The translations under genes were made by a program, and so were the position numbers. The notes under the pieces were generated by a model. It worked only from the letters and a program-made list of their open reading frames with translations, was not told where the DNA came from and ran no database searches. Of a stretch of DNA of 64,000 bases, positions 33,686-41,997 are shown piece by piece. The stretch comes from CAXNKH01 sp049296795. Lineage in GTDB: Bacteria; Pseudomonadota; Gammaproteobacteria; Burkholderiales; Burkholderiaceae_C. Positions within the stretch are counted from its first letter, which is position 1, and each line of letters opens with the position of its first letter. Where the stretch lies: contig JBAQTC010000015.1 in the NCBI GenBank assembly GCA_049296795.1, forward strand, positions 1 through 64,000, in the 5' to 3' direction.

Positions 33686-33961
33686 TCAGTAGTGGTAGCG
33701 GCCTTGCAAGAACTCAACCCGGTCGGACTTGATCAGGTAGACACAGCGATGCTCCTGGGTAATGCGCCGGGACCAAACATCAGGACCCAGATATTTCAGC
33801 GGTTCGGGCTTGCCGATTCCATCGAAGGGGTCGCGCAAAATGGCTTGAACCAACTCCAGCAGCCTCTTTGCTGTGCGGCGGTCCGTCTCAACCCAGTGCT
33901 GCAGGTCCTCTAAAAACTCCGGGTGGCAGACAGCGACTCGATCGCCTTTAGGCATCGACAC
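33686..33961 (-). CDS. yoeB: YoeB/Txe-family toxin
   Basis: 91 aa. FLEDLQHWVETDRRTAKRLLELVQAILRDPFDGIGKPEPLKYLGPDVWSRRITQEHRCVYLI and the terminal QGRYHY are the YoeB signature; the C-terminal His-Tyr is part of the active site. It is a ribosome-dependent mRNA interferase. It overlaps the antitoxin by 14 nt. ATG 33955 is an alternative start. Confidence 0.92.
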   Translation of the reverse strand: MSMPKGDRVAVCHPEFLEDLQHWVETDRRTAKRLLELVQAILRDPFDGIGKPEPLKYLGPDVWSRRITQEHRCVYLIKSDRVEFLQGRYHY

Positions 33962-34229
33962 CCACCAGTTTGCTCAGGTGAGTAATGGTCGTGGGAGCAA
34001 TGTTTTTTGAGCGTGCACGCGAGAGCGCTGAAAGCAGCCGCTCAGCGTTCTTCTCAGAGCGCAGCAGGTGCGCAGTCTCCACCAGGCTCTCGAGTTCATC
34101 GGCAGCAATCATGGCCACATCGCCCCCGGTGCGACGGCGCACCACGATGACCTCCCGGTCGTCGACGGCGCGATCCATGAGCGACTTCAACTGCTCCCTG
34201 GCCTGGCTGTAAGTGGTTTCAATGGTCAT
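33948..34229 (-). CDS. yefM: YefM/Phd-family antitoxin
   Basis: 93 aa. TYSQAREQLKSLMDRAVDDREVIVVRRRTGGDVAMIAADELESLVETAHLLRS is the YefM/Phd DNA-binding and dimerisation domain; the C-terminal tail (about 65-93) would wrap YoeB. Antitoxin first, toxin second, 14-nt overlap: standard order. Convergent with neighbours, so an independent transcription unit. Confidence 0.92.
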   Translation of the reverse strand: MTIETTYSQAREQLKSLMDRAVDDREVIVVRRRTGGDVAMIAADELESLVETAHLLRSEKNAERLLSALSRARSKNIAPTTITHLSKLVGVDA

Positions 34230-34267
34230 GGTGGGCTTTCTCTAATTGGACAGGAACATTGTACAAC

Positions 34268-35572
34268 ATGATGACTCAAAATTGGTTAATCAGTAAAGTC
34301 GAGCAGTGGCCAACGGCCAAACTGTTGCCCTATGCCCGCAATGCGCGCACCCACTCTGAGGCCCAGGTCGGTCAGATTGCCGCCTCCATCAAGGAGTTCG
34401 GCTTTACCAACCCCATTTTGGCGGGCGCTGATGGCGTGATCGTCGCAGGGCATGGACGCCTGGCTGCAGCCCAGCACCTCGGTTTGGAATCGGTTCCCGT
34501 GATTGTTTTGGACCACCTGAGTGCAACGCAAAGGCGCGCTCTGGTGCTGGCCGACAACCGCATCGCTGCCAACGCTGGCTGGGACGAAGAGTTGCTCAAG
34601 CTTGAGATTGCCGAACTCGATGAGGCCGACTTCAATCTGGATCTGATGGGCTTTGGTGACGAGGAACTCGAGCGTTTGCTCAATGGCGACGGCGACACCA
34701 CGGGTCTGACCGAAGACGATGCAGTACCCGATGTGCCAGCTGACCCTGTCTCCAAAACAGGCGATGTGTGGGTCCTGGGTCAGCACCGTTTGCTGTGCGG
34801 TGACTCCACAGTTCTATCCGATGTGGAGCGCCTTATGAACGGTCAACTCGCCGACATGGCGTTCACTGATCCACCCTACAACGTGGACTACGGCAACAAC
34901 GCTAAAGACAAGATGCGCGGCAAGGACCGCCGCATCATGAACGATGCGCTTGGGGACGGCTTCTACAAGTTCCTCTACGACGCTTGCGTTAATTTGTTGG
35001 TGGTCACCAAAGGTGCCTGCTACGTGTGCATGAGCTCATCCGAGTTGCACACACTGCAAAAGGCCTGGCTTGATGCGGGTGGCAAGTGGTCGACATTTGT
35101 GATCTGGGCTAAGAACACTTTCACGCTTGGACGCGCCGACTACCAGCGCCAGTACGAGCCAATCCTTTATGGTTGGAAAGACGGCGCTAAACACTTCTGG
35201 TGCGGCGACCGCGACCAGTCAGACATTTGGAATTACAACAAGCCTCGCGTGAACGACCTGCACCCGACGATGAAGCCGGTGGAGTTGGTCGAGCGTGCCA
35301 TTAAGAACTCATCCAAGACGCGCGACATCGTGATCGACTTGTTTGGTGGCTCTGGCACGACGCTTATTGCTTGCGAGAAAACCAATCGCCAGGCGCGCCT
35401 CATGGAGATGGACCCCAAGTACGTGGACGTGATCGTCAAGCGTTGGGAGGACTTCACAGGACAGAAAGCCACCCGTGAATCGGATGGCTCAGCGTTTGCG
35501 GATCTTTCGCCGCAAGGTCAGTCGGTTTTAGATGATGCTGTGGGGAGCGAGCTAGAGGGTGAGACCCTGTAG
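34268..35572 (+). CDS. ParB-domain/DNA methyltransferase fusion (phage-type)
   Basis: About 434 aa. The N-terminal ParB/Sulfiredoxin-like domain has NARTHSEAQVGQIAASIKEFGFTNPI and GHGRLAAAQHLG. The methyltransferase half has DPPYNVDYG (about residue 202) before FGGSGTT (about residue 359), the beta-class order of N6-adenine/N4-cytosine enzymes. Common in siphoviruses, where it protects phage DNA from restriction. ATG 34268 is preferred; TTG 34259 is in frame. Its 3' end overlaps the convergent DUF3489 gene by 55 nt. Confidence 0.9.
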   Translation: MMTQNWLISKVEQWPTAKLLPYARNARTHSEAQVGQIAASIKEFGFTNPILAGADGVIVAGHGRLAAAQHLGLESVPVIVLDHLSATQRRALVLADNRIAANAGWDEELLKLEIAELDEADFNLDLMGFGDEELERLLNGDGDTTGLTEDDAVPDVPADPVSKTGDVWVLGQHRLLCGDSTVLSDVERLMNGQLADMAFTDPPYNVDYGNNAKDKMRGKDRRIMNDALGDGFYKFLYDACVNLLVVTKGACYVCMSSSELHTLQKAWLDAGGKWSTFVIWAKNTFTLGRADYQRQYEPILYGWKDGAKHFWCGDRDQSDIWNYNKPRVNDLHPTMKPVELVERAIKNSSKTRDIVIDLFGGSGTTLIACEKTNRQARLMEMDPKYVDVIVKRWEDFTGQKATRESDGSAFADLSPQGQSVLDDAVGSELEGETL

Positions 35573-35994
35573 ACCCGCTCACCACCGCTCTCCTTGACGG
35601 AGTCGATGGTCAGGCCCAGTTTCTTTTTCAAAGTCCCGGCCATGCAGCCGCGCACCGTGTGCGTCTGCCAACCGGTGGCTTCCACCATTTGCGCAAGGGT
35701 TGCACCCTCGGGGCGTTTCATCAATTCGATGAGCACCGACTGCTTGCTGCCTTCGCGTTTGGATTTGGCTGGCGGCTCAATGCCGATGGCCTGCAACCCT
35801 GCGACGGTGATGGCAAAGCGGGTCGAGCCCGCAGCGCCTTTGCTGTGGGGTCGGATCAGGCCCTCATTGCCAAGGCTGGTCAGCACCTTGATCAACGCGC
35901 CACCTTTGAGGTTGGGCGGGAAGTCGGTTAGCAATTGCTGAGGGTGAATGGAAGCCGCGTTGAGAAGCAAGGTTTGGCTGGGTGTGAGTTTCAT
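35518..35994 (-). CDS. DUF3489 protein
   Basis: 158 aa. SKQSVLIELMKRPEGATLAQMVEATGWQTHTVRGCMAGTLKKKLGL is the DUF3489 winged-helix core (about residues 85-130). The N-terminal half is a second helical region. Such proteins are widespread in alpha- and betaproteobacterial prophages; function unknown, DNA binding likely. Leads away from the methyltransferase and overlaps its last 55 nt. Confidence 0.8.
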   Translation of the reverse strand: MKLTPSQTLLLNAASIHPQQLLTDFPPNLKGGALIKVLTSLGNEGLIRPHSKGAAGSTRFAITVAGLQAIGIEPPAKSKREGSKQSVLIELMKRPEGATLAQMVEATGWQTHTVRGCMAGTLKKKLGLTIDSVKESGGERVYRVSPSSSLPTASSKTD

Positions 35995-36008
35995 TTTGAT
36001 CTCCGGTA

Positions 36009-36200
36009 TCAGGTTGCTTGGTTTGTTTGTTTGGATTGCTGGCCAGCCGTGAAGGCGGCTTGCAGGGCTTCTTTGAGGCCCCAGACGCTGACTTCATGAA
36101 AGTCCAGGCGGTCGCTGTTGCGAGTGGCCAGCGTGTCGATGTGCAGATGCTCTGCGGCGATTTGGTTGAACAGACGCTCCAGTTGTTTAGCGTCCATCAC
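36009..36200 (-). CDS. Small phage protein (DUF6900-like)
   Basis: 63 aa. LFNQIAAEHLHIDTLATRNSDRLDFHEVSVWGLKEALQAAFTAG matches the DUF6900 pattern. Its start overlaps the stop of 36197-36403 (ATGA), so it is coupled. Function unknown. Confidence 0.65.
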   Translation of the reverse strand: MMDAKQLERLFNQIAAEHLHIDTLATRNSDRLDFHEVSVWGLKEALQAAFTAGQQSKQTNQAT

Positions 36201-36403
36201 TTGGCTCCCCGCACCTGGTGGATCTGGCGGGCGCGGTCAAAGCCGACCCACTCGCCTTGGGTGTCAAGGCCGCGTGAGGCCAGCTCTTCGCGGGCCAGCA
36301 GGTTGAGGTCAAGCTCACCGCGTGCGGCTGCTGCCAGCACCTTGGTGAGCGCGATCTGGATGAACCCGACCTCGTCGACGGTGAACTGTGTGGTGTAGGT
36401 CAT
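36197..36403 (-). CDS. Small phage protein upstream of the DUF6900-like gene
   Basis: 68 aa from ATG 36403 (AAGGAG upstream on the minus strand). FTVDEVGFIQIALTKVLAAAARGELDLN is helical; then LDTQGEWVGFDRARQIHQVRG. It forms a minus-strand mini-operon with the DUF6900-like and DUF3489 genes. Not recognised. Confidence 0.55.
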   Translation of the reverse strand: MTYTTQFTVDEVGFIQIALTKVLAAAARGELDLNLLAREELASRGLDTQGEWVGFDRARQIHQVRGAK

Positions 36404-36521
36404 TTGCAAAGCTCCTTGGGTTGTTGATGACGTTCCTATGAACGCTCTGAACCCAAGTGAAGCCAAGCTTTATCTGCATCAAATCCGATTAGTTTTTTGA
36501 ATGAGTTGGGAATAAGCCGCT

Positions 36522-36887
36522 ATGCCCCGCAGTGCCCCAACTCCATGCCGACATCCCGCCTGTGCGTTGGTGCTGGACAGGCCGGGCTACTGCGATCAGC
36601 ACCGCACCCAGGTGCACCGTGACTACGGGCGTGCCAGGCGTGGCTTTGATGCCGAGGTGGGCTTCTATCAGTCGGTGCGCTGGCGTGAGGTACGTGCTGC
36701 GTTCCTGCGCGAACACTCGCTGTGTGTGGCATGCAAGGCGACGGATCGGGTGGTGGCTGCCAAGGTTGCCGACCACATCAGGCCGCTCAAGGACGGCGGC
36801 GAGCGCTTTGACTGGGTCAATCTGCAAGGGCTGTGCGTCTCATGTCACAACCGAAAGACGGCGCGTGAGACCGCAGGTCGGCGCTGA
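36522..36887 (+). CDS. HNH endonuclease next to the terminase
   Basis: 121 aa. Two Cys pairs (CRHPACAL, then CVACK...CVSCH) and the HNH core ADHIRPLKDGGERFDWVNLQGLC...HNRK. HNH proteins beside the P27-type small terminase stimulate cos cleavage in HK97-like phages. It opens the late operon. Confidence 0.87.
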   Translation: MPRSAPTPCRHPACALVLDRPGYCDQHRTQVHRDYGRARRGFDAEVGFYQSVRWREVRAAFLREHSLCVACKATDRVVAAKVADHIRPLKDGGERFDWVNLQGLCVSCHNRKTARETAGRR

Positions 36888-36889
36888 CT

Positions 36890-36904
36890 ACCCCCCGGGG
36901 GGGT
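36890..36904 (+). other. Candidate cos region: C6G7 palindrome after HNH
   Basis: ACCCCCCGGGGGGGT lies just past the HNH stop; a second short G/C palindromic patch lies near 36974-36991. cos sites of HNH/TerS-type phages lie between these two genes, so this is a reasonable candidate, not proven. 36905-37035 holds no gene I can support. Confidence 0.35.
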
Positions 36905-37035
36905 CTGAATCTCTACAGACGGCGGCCAAAGATGCGTGCGCCTGCCAAGATTTTTGCGCGTGCAAATTGAAACCTAGGGGGGATACCCCGAAGGCAGCCT
37001 AATGCCGGGCTTCGCCGGTCGGGGCTAAGAGCCGA

Positions 37036-37263
37036 TCAGTTGAGATCGGCGATGAACTTTTCGATATTGATGGCTTTGGATTTCCCCACCGAGCGAATGA
37101 TGGAGTTGGCGACGTTTTCTTCAACGACGCTGTTCCATTTGGAAAAGCTCTTGTCCGTCACGCTCTTGTCAAAAGCAGATCGTACCGCCTCACGCCCAGC
37201 TTTCATATCAGCCGCCAGAGCGGACTGAACGAGGCATTTTGCGATGACGTCGGCTTTGCGCAC
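37036..37263 (-). CDS. Possible small protein antisense to the late operon
   Basis: 75 aa, GTG start at 37263. Helical, with KADVIAKCLVQSALAADMKAGREAVRSAF, charged and Lys-rich at the C-terminus. It lies on the minus strand between HNH and TerS genes and may be a moron; it could also be a chance open frame. A hairpin CCGATC-GATCGG (37032-37049) overlaps its end. Confidence 0.35.
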   Translation of the reverse strand: MRKADVIAKCLVQSALAADMKAGREAVRSAFDKSVTDKSFSKWNSVVEENVANSIIRSVGKSKAINIEKFIADLN

Positions 37264-37323
37264 TGGGAGTTTTCCGGTGGGTTTGAAGCCTCCATATTAA
37301 CGATTACCAACGACTGAACCCAG

Positions 37324-37782
37324 ATGGCCGGACGAAAACCACTCCCCACGGAGATCAAAAAGCTCAGGGGAACCCTGCAAAAGTGCAGGACCAACCCGCA
37401 TGAGCCGCAGCCCCAAGGGGATCTGGTTGCGCCGCCCGAGTACATGTCGGACGGAGCCAAGCAGGCCTGGCGCTATGCCATTGACAGCGCGCCTGAGCAT
37501 TTGCTGCGCAAGCTCGATATGTCGGTGCTGGAGGTTTGGTCCTGCGCCGCTGACCTGTACCGCAAGGCCCAGATCGGAATCACCAAGACGGGCCTGCTGA
37601 TCAAAGCGCCGAACACCGGTGTGCCAATGCAGTCGCCGTACCTGGCCATCGCGAACAAGCAAGCCCAGATCATGACCAAGGCGGCGGTGGAGATGGGCTT
37701 TACGCCAGCGTCGCGTTCGCGCATCACACAGCCCACAGATACGCAGGTTGATCTGGATCCATGGGCCGATATTGCAGGCTGA
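37324..37782 (+). CDS. terS: Terminase small subunit, P27 family
   Basis: 152 aa. GRKPLPTEIKKLRGT at the N-terminus, YRKAQIGITKTGLLIKAPNTGVPMQSPYLAIANKQAQIMTKAAVEMGFTPASRSRI at the C-terminus are the P27 signature. It recognises cos DNA and feeds it to TerL. Unusually, three minus-strand toxin-antitoxin-type genes lie between it and TerL. Confidence 0.92.
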   Translation: MAGRKPLPTEIKKLRGTLQKCRTNPHEPQPQGDLVAPPEYMSDGAKQAWRYAIDSAPEHLLRKLDMSVLEVWSCAADLYRKAQIGITKTGLLIKAPNTGVPMQSPYLAIANKQAQIMTKAAVEMGFTPASRSRITQPTDTQVDLDPWADIAG

Positions 37783-37799
37783 AGTCAGCTTGTTGTTGA

Positions 37800-37991
37800 T
37801 CAGCGCTGAACCGTTTTTTGTTCCCAAGGCGATGGGGTGGACATTAGTTTGGCCAACTTGGGTTTGTCCACCGGTGGGGCATCTAAAAGCGCCATGAACT
37901 TTTGCATTTGTTCCTCGTCCATCGTGAGTCGCACTTGATCCAGGCAGTCCTGAGCCACAGCAGTTGAATTTATATCTGGTGTGCTGGTCAT
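37800..37991 (-). pseudogene. DUF1778/TacA-like antitoxin fragment
   Basis: 63 aa. VRLTMDEEQMQKFMALLDAPPVDKPKLAKLM resembles the C-terminal toxin-binding part of DUF1778 antitoxins, which normally have a ribbon-helix-helix N-terminus (about 90 aa in all). That N-terminus is absent, and no GNAT toxin follows. Probably a remnant beside the intact VapBC pair. Confidence 0.5.
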
Positions 37992-38037
37992 GAAAGTGGC
38001 CTTATGAAATAGTGAATTGGATCAAAGAGATTTGATC

Positions 38038-38451
38038 TCAGTGGTTGCTGACCCAGTTTTCAACATGCAGCCCGGTGTAGTTCACAAAGTCCGCTTCGTT
38101 GTTGGTGACCAGTGTCACCCCTAAAGCGACCGCATGGGATGCGATGAGTTTGTCCAGAGCATCGCGGTTGCGATCTTTGTAGGCAGCTCGGATGGGGCCA
38201 TAGGCCTTGGCAGCTTGTGCATCAAAAGGCGCAACCATGATGTCGTCGAGCAAGCTTTCCAGAGCCAACCGGTTGGAATCCTGAGCCGCAGTGCTTGAGC
38301 ACGCGATACCAAATTCAAGCTCAGCCAAAGTCACCGCTGAAATCACCACGTCCCCCACAAAGCACTGGGCGAATCGCTCGCGCACCTCAGGCGGCTGGTG
38401 CTTCATGAGGTAGATGCAGATGTTGGTGTCGAGCATGTACTTTGGATTCAT
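38038..38451 (-). CDS. vapC: VapC PIN-domain toxin
   Basis: 137 aa. YMLDTNICIYLMK (first catalytic Asp), ISAVTLAELEFGIA (Glu) and KDRNRDALDKLIASHAVALG, LVTNNEADFVN complete the PIN active site. Endoribonuclease targeting tRNA or rRNA. Overlaps the antitoxin by 4 nt. It lies antisense between terS and terL. Confidence 0.92.
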   Translation of the reverse strand: MNPKYMLDTNICIYLMKHQPPEVRERFAQCFVGDVVISAVTLAELEFGIACSSTAAQDSNRLALESLLDDIMVAPFDAQAAKAYGPIRAAYKDRNRDALDKLIASHAVALGVTLVTNNEADFVNYTGLHVENWVSNH

Positions 38452-38684
38452 AAAGCTTCGCGTTCGCCCTCGACGTTTTCGCCTCGGCCTTGGGCCATGA
38501 AGTCTGGTGAGAACTTGGCAAGTTTTCCCAGCACATCGCCCATGCGGCGCTGCGCCGGGCGGATGCGCAACTCGTCTCCTTGGCGCTCGATGACCAGATC
38601 AACGTCCCACGTGCTGTAGGCAAGTTCTGCGGGGATGCGAACGGCCTGCGAGTTGCCGTTCTTGAAAAGTTTGGTATTGGCCAT
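38448..38684 (-). CDS. vapB: VapB antitoxin, AbrB-type
   Basis: 78 aa from ATG 38684. ANTKLFKNGNSQAVRIPAELAYSTWDVDLVIERQGDELRIRPAQ is the SpoVT/AbrB-type swapped-hairpin DNA-binding domain of VapB. The C-terminal half binds VapC. A perfect palindrome just upstream (38701-38714) fits an autoregulatory operator. Confidence 0.92.
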   Translation of the reverse strand: MANTKLFKNGNSQAVRIPAELAYSTWDVDLVIERQGDELRIRPAQRRMGDVLGKLAKFSPDFMAQGRGENVEGEREAL

Positions 38685-38700
38685 GGTGAACCCCTTTTGG

Positions 38701-38714
38701 ATGTACATGTACAT
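38701..38714. promoter_or_regulatory. Palindromic VapB operator candidate
   Basis: ATGTACATGTACAT is a 14-bp perfect palindrome 16 nt upstream of vapB; a related GATGTACA is at 38749-38756 beside the terL start. VapBC complexes bind such palindromes to repress their own promoter. Confidence 0.65.
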
Positions 38715-38744
38715 CTTAACCCAAGAAGAAATGAATGTAAACAC

Positions 38745-40475
38745 ATGGATGTACAGGGTCAAGGTCGGCAGCAAAGCTACGCAGCAGTAGCCCGCAAGTA
38801 TGCGCAGGCAGTCGTTGCCGGTGACATCCTGACCTGCAAATGGGTCCAGCGAGCATGCCAAAGGCAGTTGAACGATCTGGCAAAGTTCAAGGGCAAGGCA
38901 AGTCCCTACCAGTTCAACCCAAAGCTCACCGACAAGGACGGGCGGGAGTTCCATCCCGCCGACAACCTGTGCGCGTTCATAGAGCGGCTGCCCCACGTCA
39001 AGGGGCCGCTGGCAGGCGAGACGATCAAATTGGAACCCTGGCAGGTGTTCATCCTGACCACTGTGTTCGGCTGGGTCAAGCCCGACGGTAACCGTCGCTT
39101 TCGGCGCTCGTACATCGAAGTGCCACGCGGCAACGCCAAGTCGACCCTGTCATCTGCGCTTGCGCTGTACATGCTAGCCGCTGACGGCGAAGGCGGTGCT
39201 GAGGTTTACTCCTTGGCCACCACCCGTGACCAGGCGCGTATCGTGTTTGGTGATGCGCAGACCATGGCGCGCAGGTCACAGGGCTTTCGCAGCCGTTTTT
39301 CTGTCAACGTCGGCGCGCACAACATGAACGTGCTGCAGACAGGCTCCAAGTTTGAAGCACTCTCGGCTGAAGGCTCGACGCTCGATGGCTTGAACATTCA
39401 CTTTGGCTGCATTGACGAGTTGCACGCCCACAAGACACGCACCGTCTACGACGTGGTCGAGACCGGCACCGGCAAGCGAGACAACTCACTTCTGTGGGTG
39501 ATCACCACCGCTGGCAGCAATCGCGCAGGTATTTGCTACGAGGTACGCACCTTTGTAACCCGACTGCTCGATGGCGTGTTCGAGGATGACAGCCAGTTTG
39601 GCATCGTCTACGGGCTGGATGACGGGGACGACTGGACCAGCGAAGACTCGCTGATGAAGGCCAACCCCAACTGGGGTATCTCTGTGCGCCCGGAAATTCT
39701 GGGACCTCTGCAGGCCAAGGCCATGCAGTTGCCCAGTGCGATGAACAACTTCAAGACCAAACACTTGAACGAGTGGGTGAATGCAGACACCGCATGGATG
39801 GACATGCGCTCCTGGGACGCATGTGCTGATCAGGACCTGGACATCGAGTCCTTTGTGGGCCAACCCTGCTGGGTGGGTCTGGATCTGGCCAGCAAGACGG
39901 ACATAGCCGCCTTGGTGATTGTGTTTTCCCATCCCGAGATTGCTGACGCATTCGCGGTCTTTGGCAAGTACTACCTGCCGGAAGATACGGTCAACGCCAA
40001 TGGCAACAGCCAGTACCCTGGCTGGATGCACACCGGACGCCTGACGGTGACGCCGGGCAATGTGATTGATTTCAGTTGGATCGAAGCGGATCTGAATGAT
40101 CTGTCCTCTCGCTTTGCTGTTCAGGCAGTCGCGTTTGATCCGTTTCAGGCGACGCAACTCTCGACCCGAATGATGAGTGAGGGTCTGCCCATGATTGAAG
40201 TGCGTCCGACGGTGCTGAACTTTTCAGAGCCGATGAAGACGCTTGAAGCCCTGGTGCTTCAAAAGAAATTGGTTCACGACGGCGACCCGGTGCTGGGCTG
40301 GATGGTCAGCAACGTGGTCGCCCACCTGGACGCCAAAGACAACATTTATCCACGCAAGGAGCGAGCAGAAAACAAGATCGACGGCATCGTGGCACTGATC
40401 ATGGCGCTGTCGCGCGCGATCAAACCGGGGGACTCGGTGGTGCTGGGATCCGACTACGAGTTGATGTTGCTCTGA
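38745..40475 (+). CDS. terL: Terminase large subunit
   Basis: 576 aa from ATG 38745 (longer frames run antisense through vapB). Walker A-like EVPRGNAKSTL (about residue 126), Walker B region FGCIDELHAHK, then the nuclease domain: GLDLASKTDIAALVIVF, VAFDPFQATQL and NKIDGIVALIMAL supply the acidic triad. HK97-type packaging motor and nuclease. The portal gene follows after 4 nt. Confidence 0.93.
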   Translation: MDVQGQGRQQSYAAVARKYAQAVVAGDILTCKWVQRACQRQLNDLAKFKGKASPYQFNPKLTDKDGREFHPADNLCAFIERLPHVKGPLAGETIKLEPWQVFILTTVFGWVKPDGNRRFRRSYIEVPRGNAKSTLSSALALYMLAADGEGGAEVYSLATTRDQARIVFGDAQTMARRSQGFRSRFSVNVGAHNMNVLQTGSKFEALSAEGSTLDGLNIHFGCIDELHAHKTRTVYDVVETGTGKRDNSLLWVITTAGSNRAGICYEVRTFVTRLLDGVFEDDSQFGIVYGLDDGDDWTSEDSLMKANPNWGISVRPEILGPLQAKAMQLPSAMNNFKTKHLNEWVNADTAWMDMRSWDACADQDLDIESFVGQPCWVGLDLASKTDIAALVIVFSHPEIADAFAVFGKYYLPEDTVNANGNSQYPGWMHTGRLTVTPGNVIDFSWIEADLNDLSSRFAVQAVAFDPFQATQLSTRMMSEGLPMIEVRPTVLNFSEPMKTLEALVLQKKLVHDGDPVLGWMVSNVVAHLDAKDNIYPRKERAENKIDGIVALIMALSRAIKPGDSVVLGSDYELMLL

Positions 40476-40479
40476 ACTG

Positions 40480-41997
40480 ATGGGACTGTTTACCTTTTTT
40501 GATCGCTTTCGCGGATCTGGTAGCTCCAACGCCTCAGGTGGAGATCGTTCGCCATGGGGTGACTTTTCATTTGAGTCGATATCTGCGCGTACCAGCAGTG
40601 GTATGCGTGTCTCGCCCGATAGCGCGCTGCGCCTAGCTGCTGTGTATGCATGCGTGCGGATCCTGGCCGAAACAATTGCATCACTGCCGTTGGTGGTTTA
40701 CCAGCGCCGCCCTGACGGCGGCAAGGACAGGGTCACGGATCACTGGCTTTACCGCTTAATGGCCAAGCGGCCGAACCGGTTTCAAAATCCTTTTGAGTGG
40801 CGTGAGATGCTGCAAGGACACCTGGCTTTGCGCGGTAACGCCTACAACCAGATCATCACCAACCCGCGCGGCGAGATCATCGAACTCATGCCGATCCACC
40901 CGGACCGGGTCAAGATTGAGTTGTTGCCATCAGGTGAATACCGCTACCGAATTAGCGACCGTTCTGGCACTGAGGTGATCTTGCCAAGAGGGGAGGTCTG
41001 GCATTTGCGTGGCCTGTCCTCGGACGGCTTGATGGGTATGAGCCCGATTGAGCTTGCCCGGGAGAATCTGGGTACTGCACTAGCAGCCCAAGGCTATGGC
41101 GCACGTTTCTTTGCCAATGACGCCAAGCCCACAGGAGGGTGGATTGAATTTCCTGGCTCGTTCAAGGACTCCGAGGCCAAGAAGGTGTTTCGTGAGTCTT
41201 ATCAGCAGGCGCAGTCCGGCTCCAACCGGGGCAAGGTCCTGGTGTTGGAGAACGGCATGAAGTTTCACGAAGTGGGCGTCACAAACAAAGACGCCCAGTT
41301 TCTGGAACTGCGCAAGTTTCAGATCACCGACGTGGCCCGGCTCTTTCGTGTGCCACCGCACATGATTGCTGATCTTGATAGAGCGACCTTCTCCAACATC
41401 GAGCAGCAGAGTCTGGAGTTCGTCATGCACACCATGACGCCCTGGGCTGAGCGCTGGGAGGCCAGCATTCAATCTGAGTTACTTCTTGAGAGTGACGATA
41501 TAGAAATTGAGTTTGATTTCGCCAATCTGATGCGCGGCGATGCGTCCAGCCGCTCAAGCTACTACCAAAGCGGAATTCAGAACGGCTGGCTCACCCGCAA
41601 CGAAGCACGCATTGCAGAAAACCTCAATCCCATTGACGGACTTGATCAGCCACTACGACCACTCAATATGGTCGAGGAGAACGTGGCAGAGGATTTGGAA
41701 ATCGATACACAAGCAGAAGTGGCAAAGCCACTGGAGGAAAAAGCGATCGAGCCTTCGGAGGATGAGAGTGTTACCCGACTCAGTGGGCGATATAGCGCCC
41801 TAGTTCAAACGACCTCTGAGCGACTTGCTCGCCGCATCGGCCGATCAGATCATCTTGCAGAAAAAGACATTTTGTTGATCTCCCAAGCCTTGGCCGTACC
41901 GCTAGACCAGGTTCTGCTTTGGGCAAGCCAAATAGACGAGCCGCTAGATCAAAAACAGCTCACCGAATCACTTATCTCTCTCGGACAGAATTTATGA
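40480..41997 (+). CDS. Phage portal protein, HK97 family
   Basis: 505 aa. SALRLAAVYACVRILAETIASLPLVVYQRRPDG, ALRGNAYNQIITNPRGEIIEL, VWHLRGLSSDGLMGMSPI and FRVPPHMIADLDRATFSNIEQQ are HK97 portal signatures. It forms the dodecameric ring at the vertex that passes DNA. An unusual acidic C-terminal extension (about residues 405-505) is helical. Stop overlaps the protease start (ATGA). Confidence 0.95.
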   Translation: MGLFTFFDRFRGSGSSNASGGDRSPWGDFSFESISARTSSGMRVSPDSALRLAAVYACVRILAETIASLPLVVYQRRPDGGKDRVTDHWLYRLMAKRPNRFQNPFEWREMLQGHLALRGNAYNQIITNPRGEIIELMPIHPDRVKIELLPSGEYRYRISDRSGTEVILPRGEVWHLRGLSSDGLMGMSPIELARENLGTALAAQGYGARFFANDAKPTGGWIEFPGSFKDSEAKKVFRESYQQAQSGSNRGKVLVLENGMKFHEVGVTNKDAQFLELRKFQITDVARLFRVPPHMIADLDRATFSNIEQQSLEFVMHTMTPWAERWEASIQSELLLESDDIEIEFDFANLMRGDASSRSSYYQSGIQNGWLTRNEARIAENLNPIDGLDQPLRPLNMVEENVAEDLEIDTQAEVAKPLEEKAIEPSEDESVTRLSGRYSALVQTTSERLARRIGRSDHLAEKDILLISQALAVPLDQVLLWASQIDEPLDQKQLTESLISLGQNL

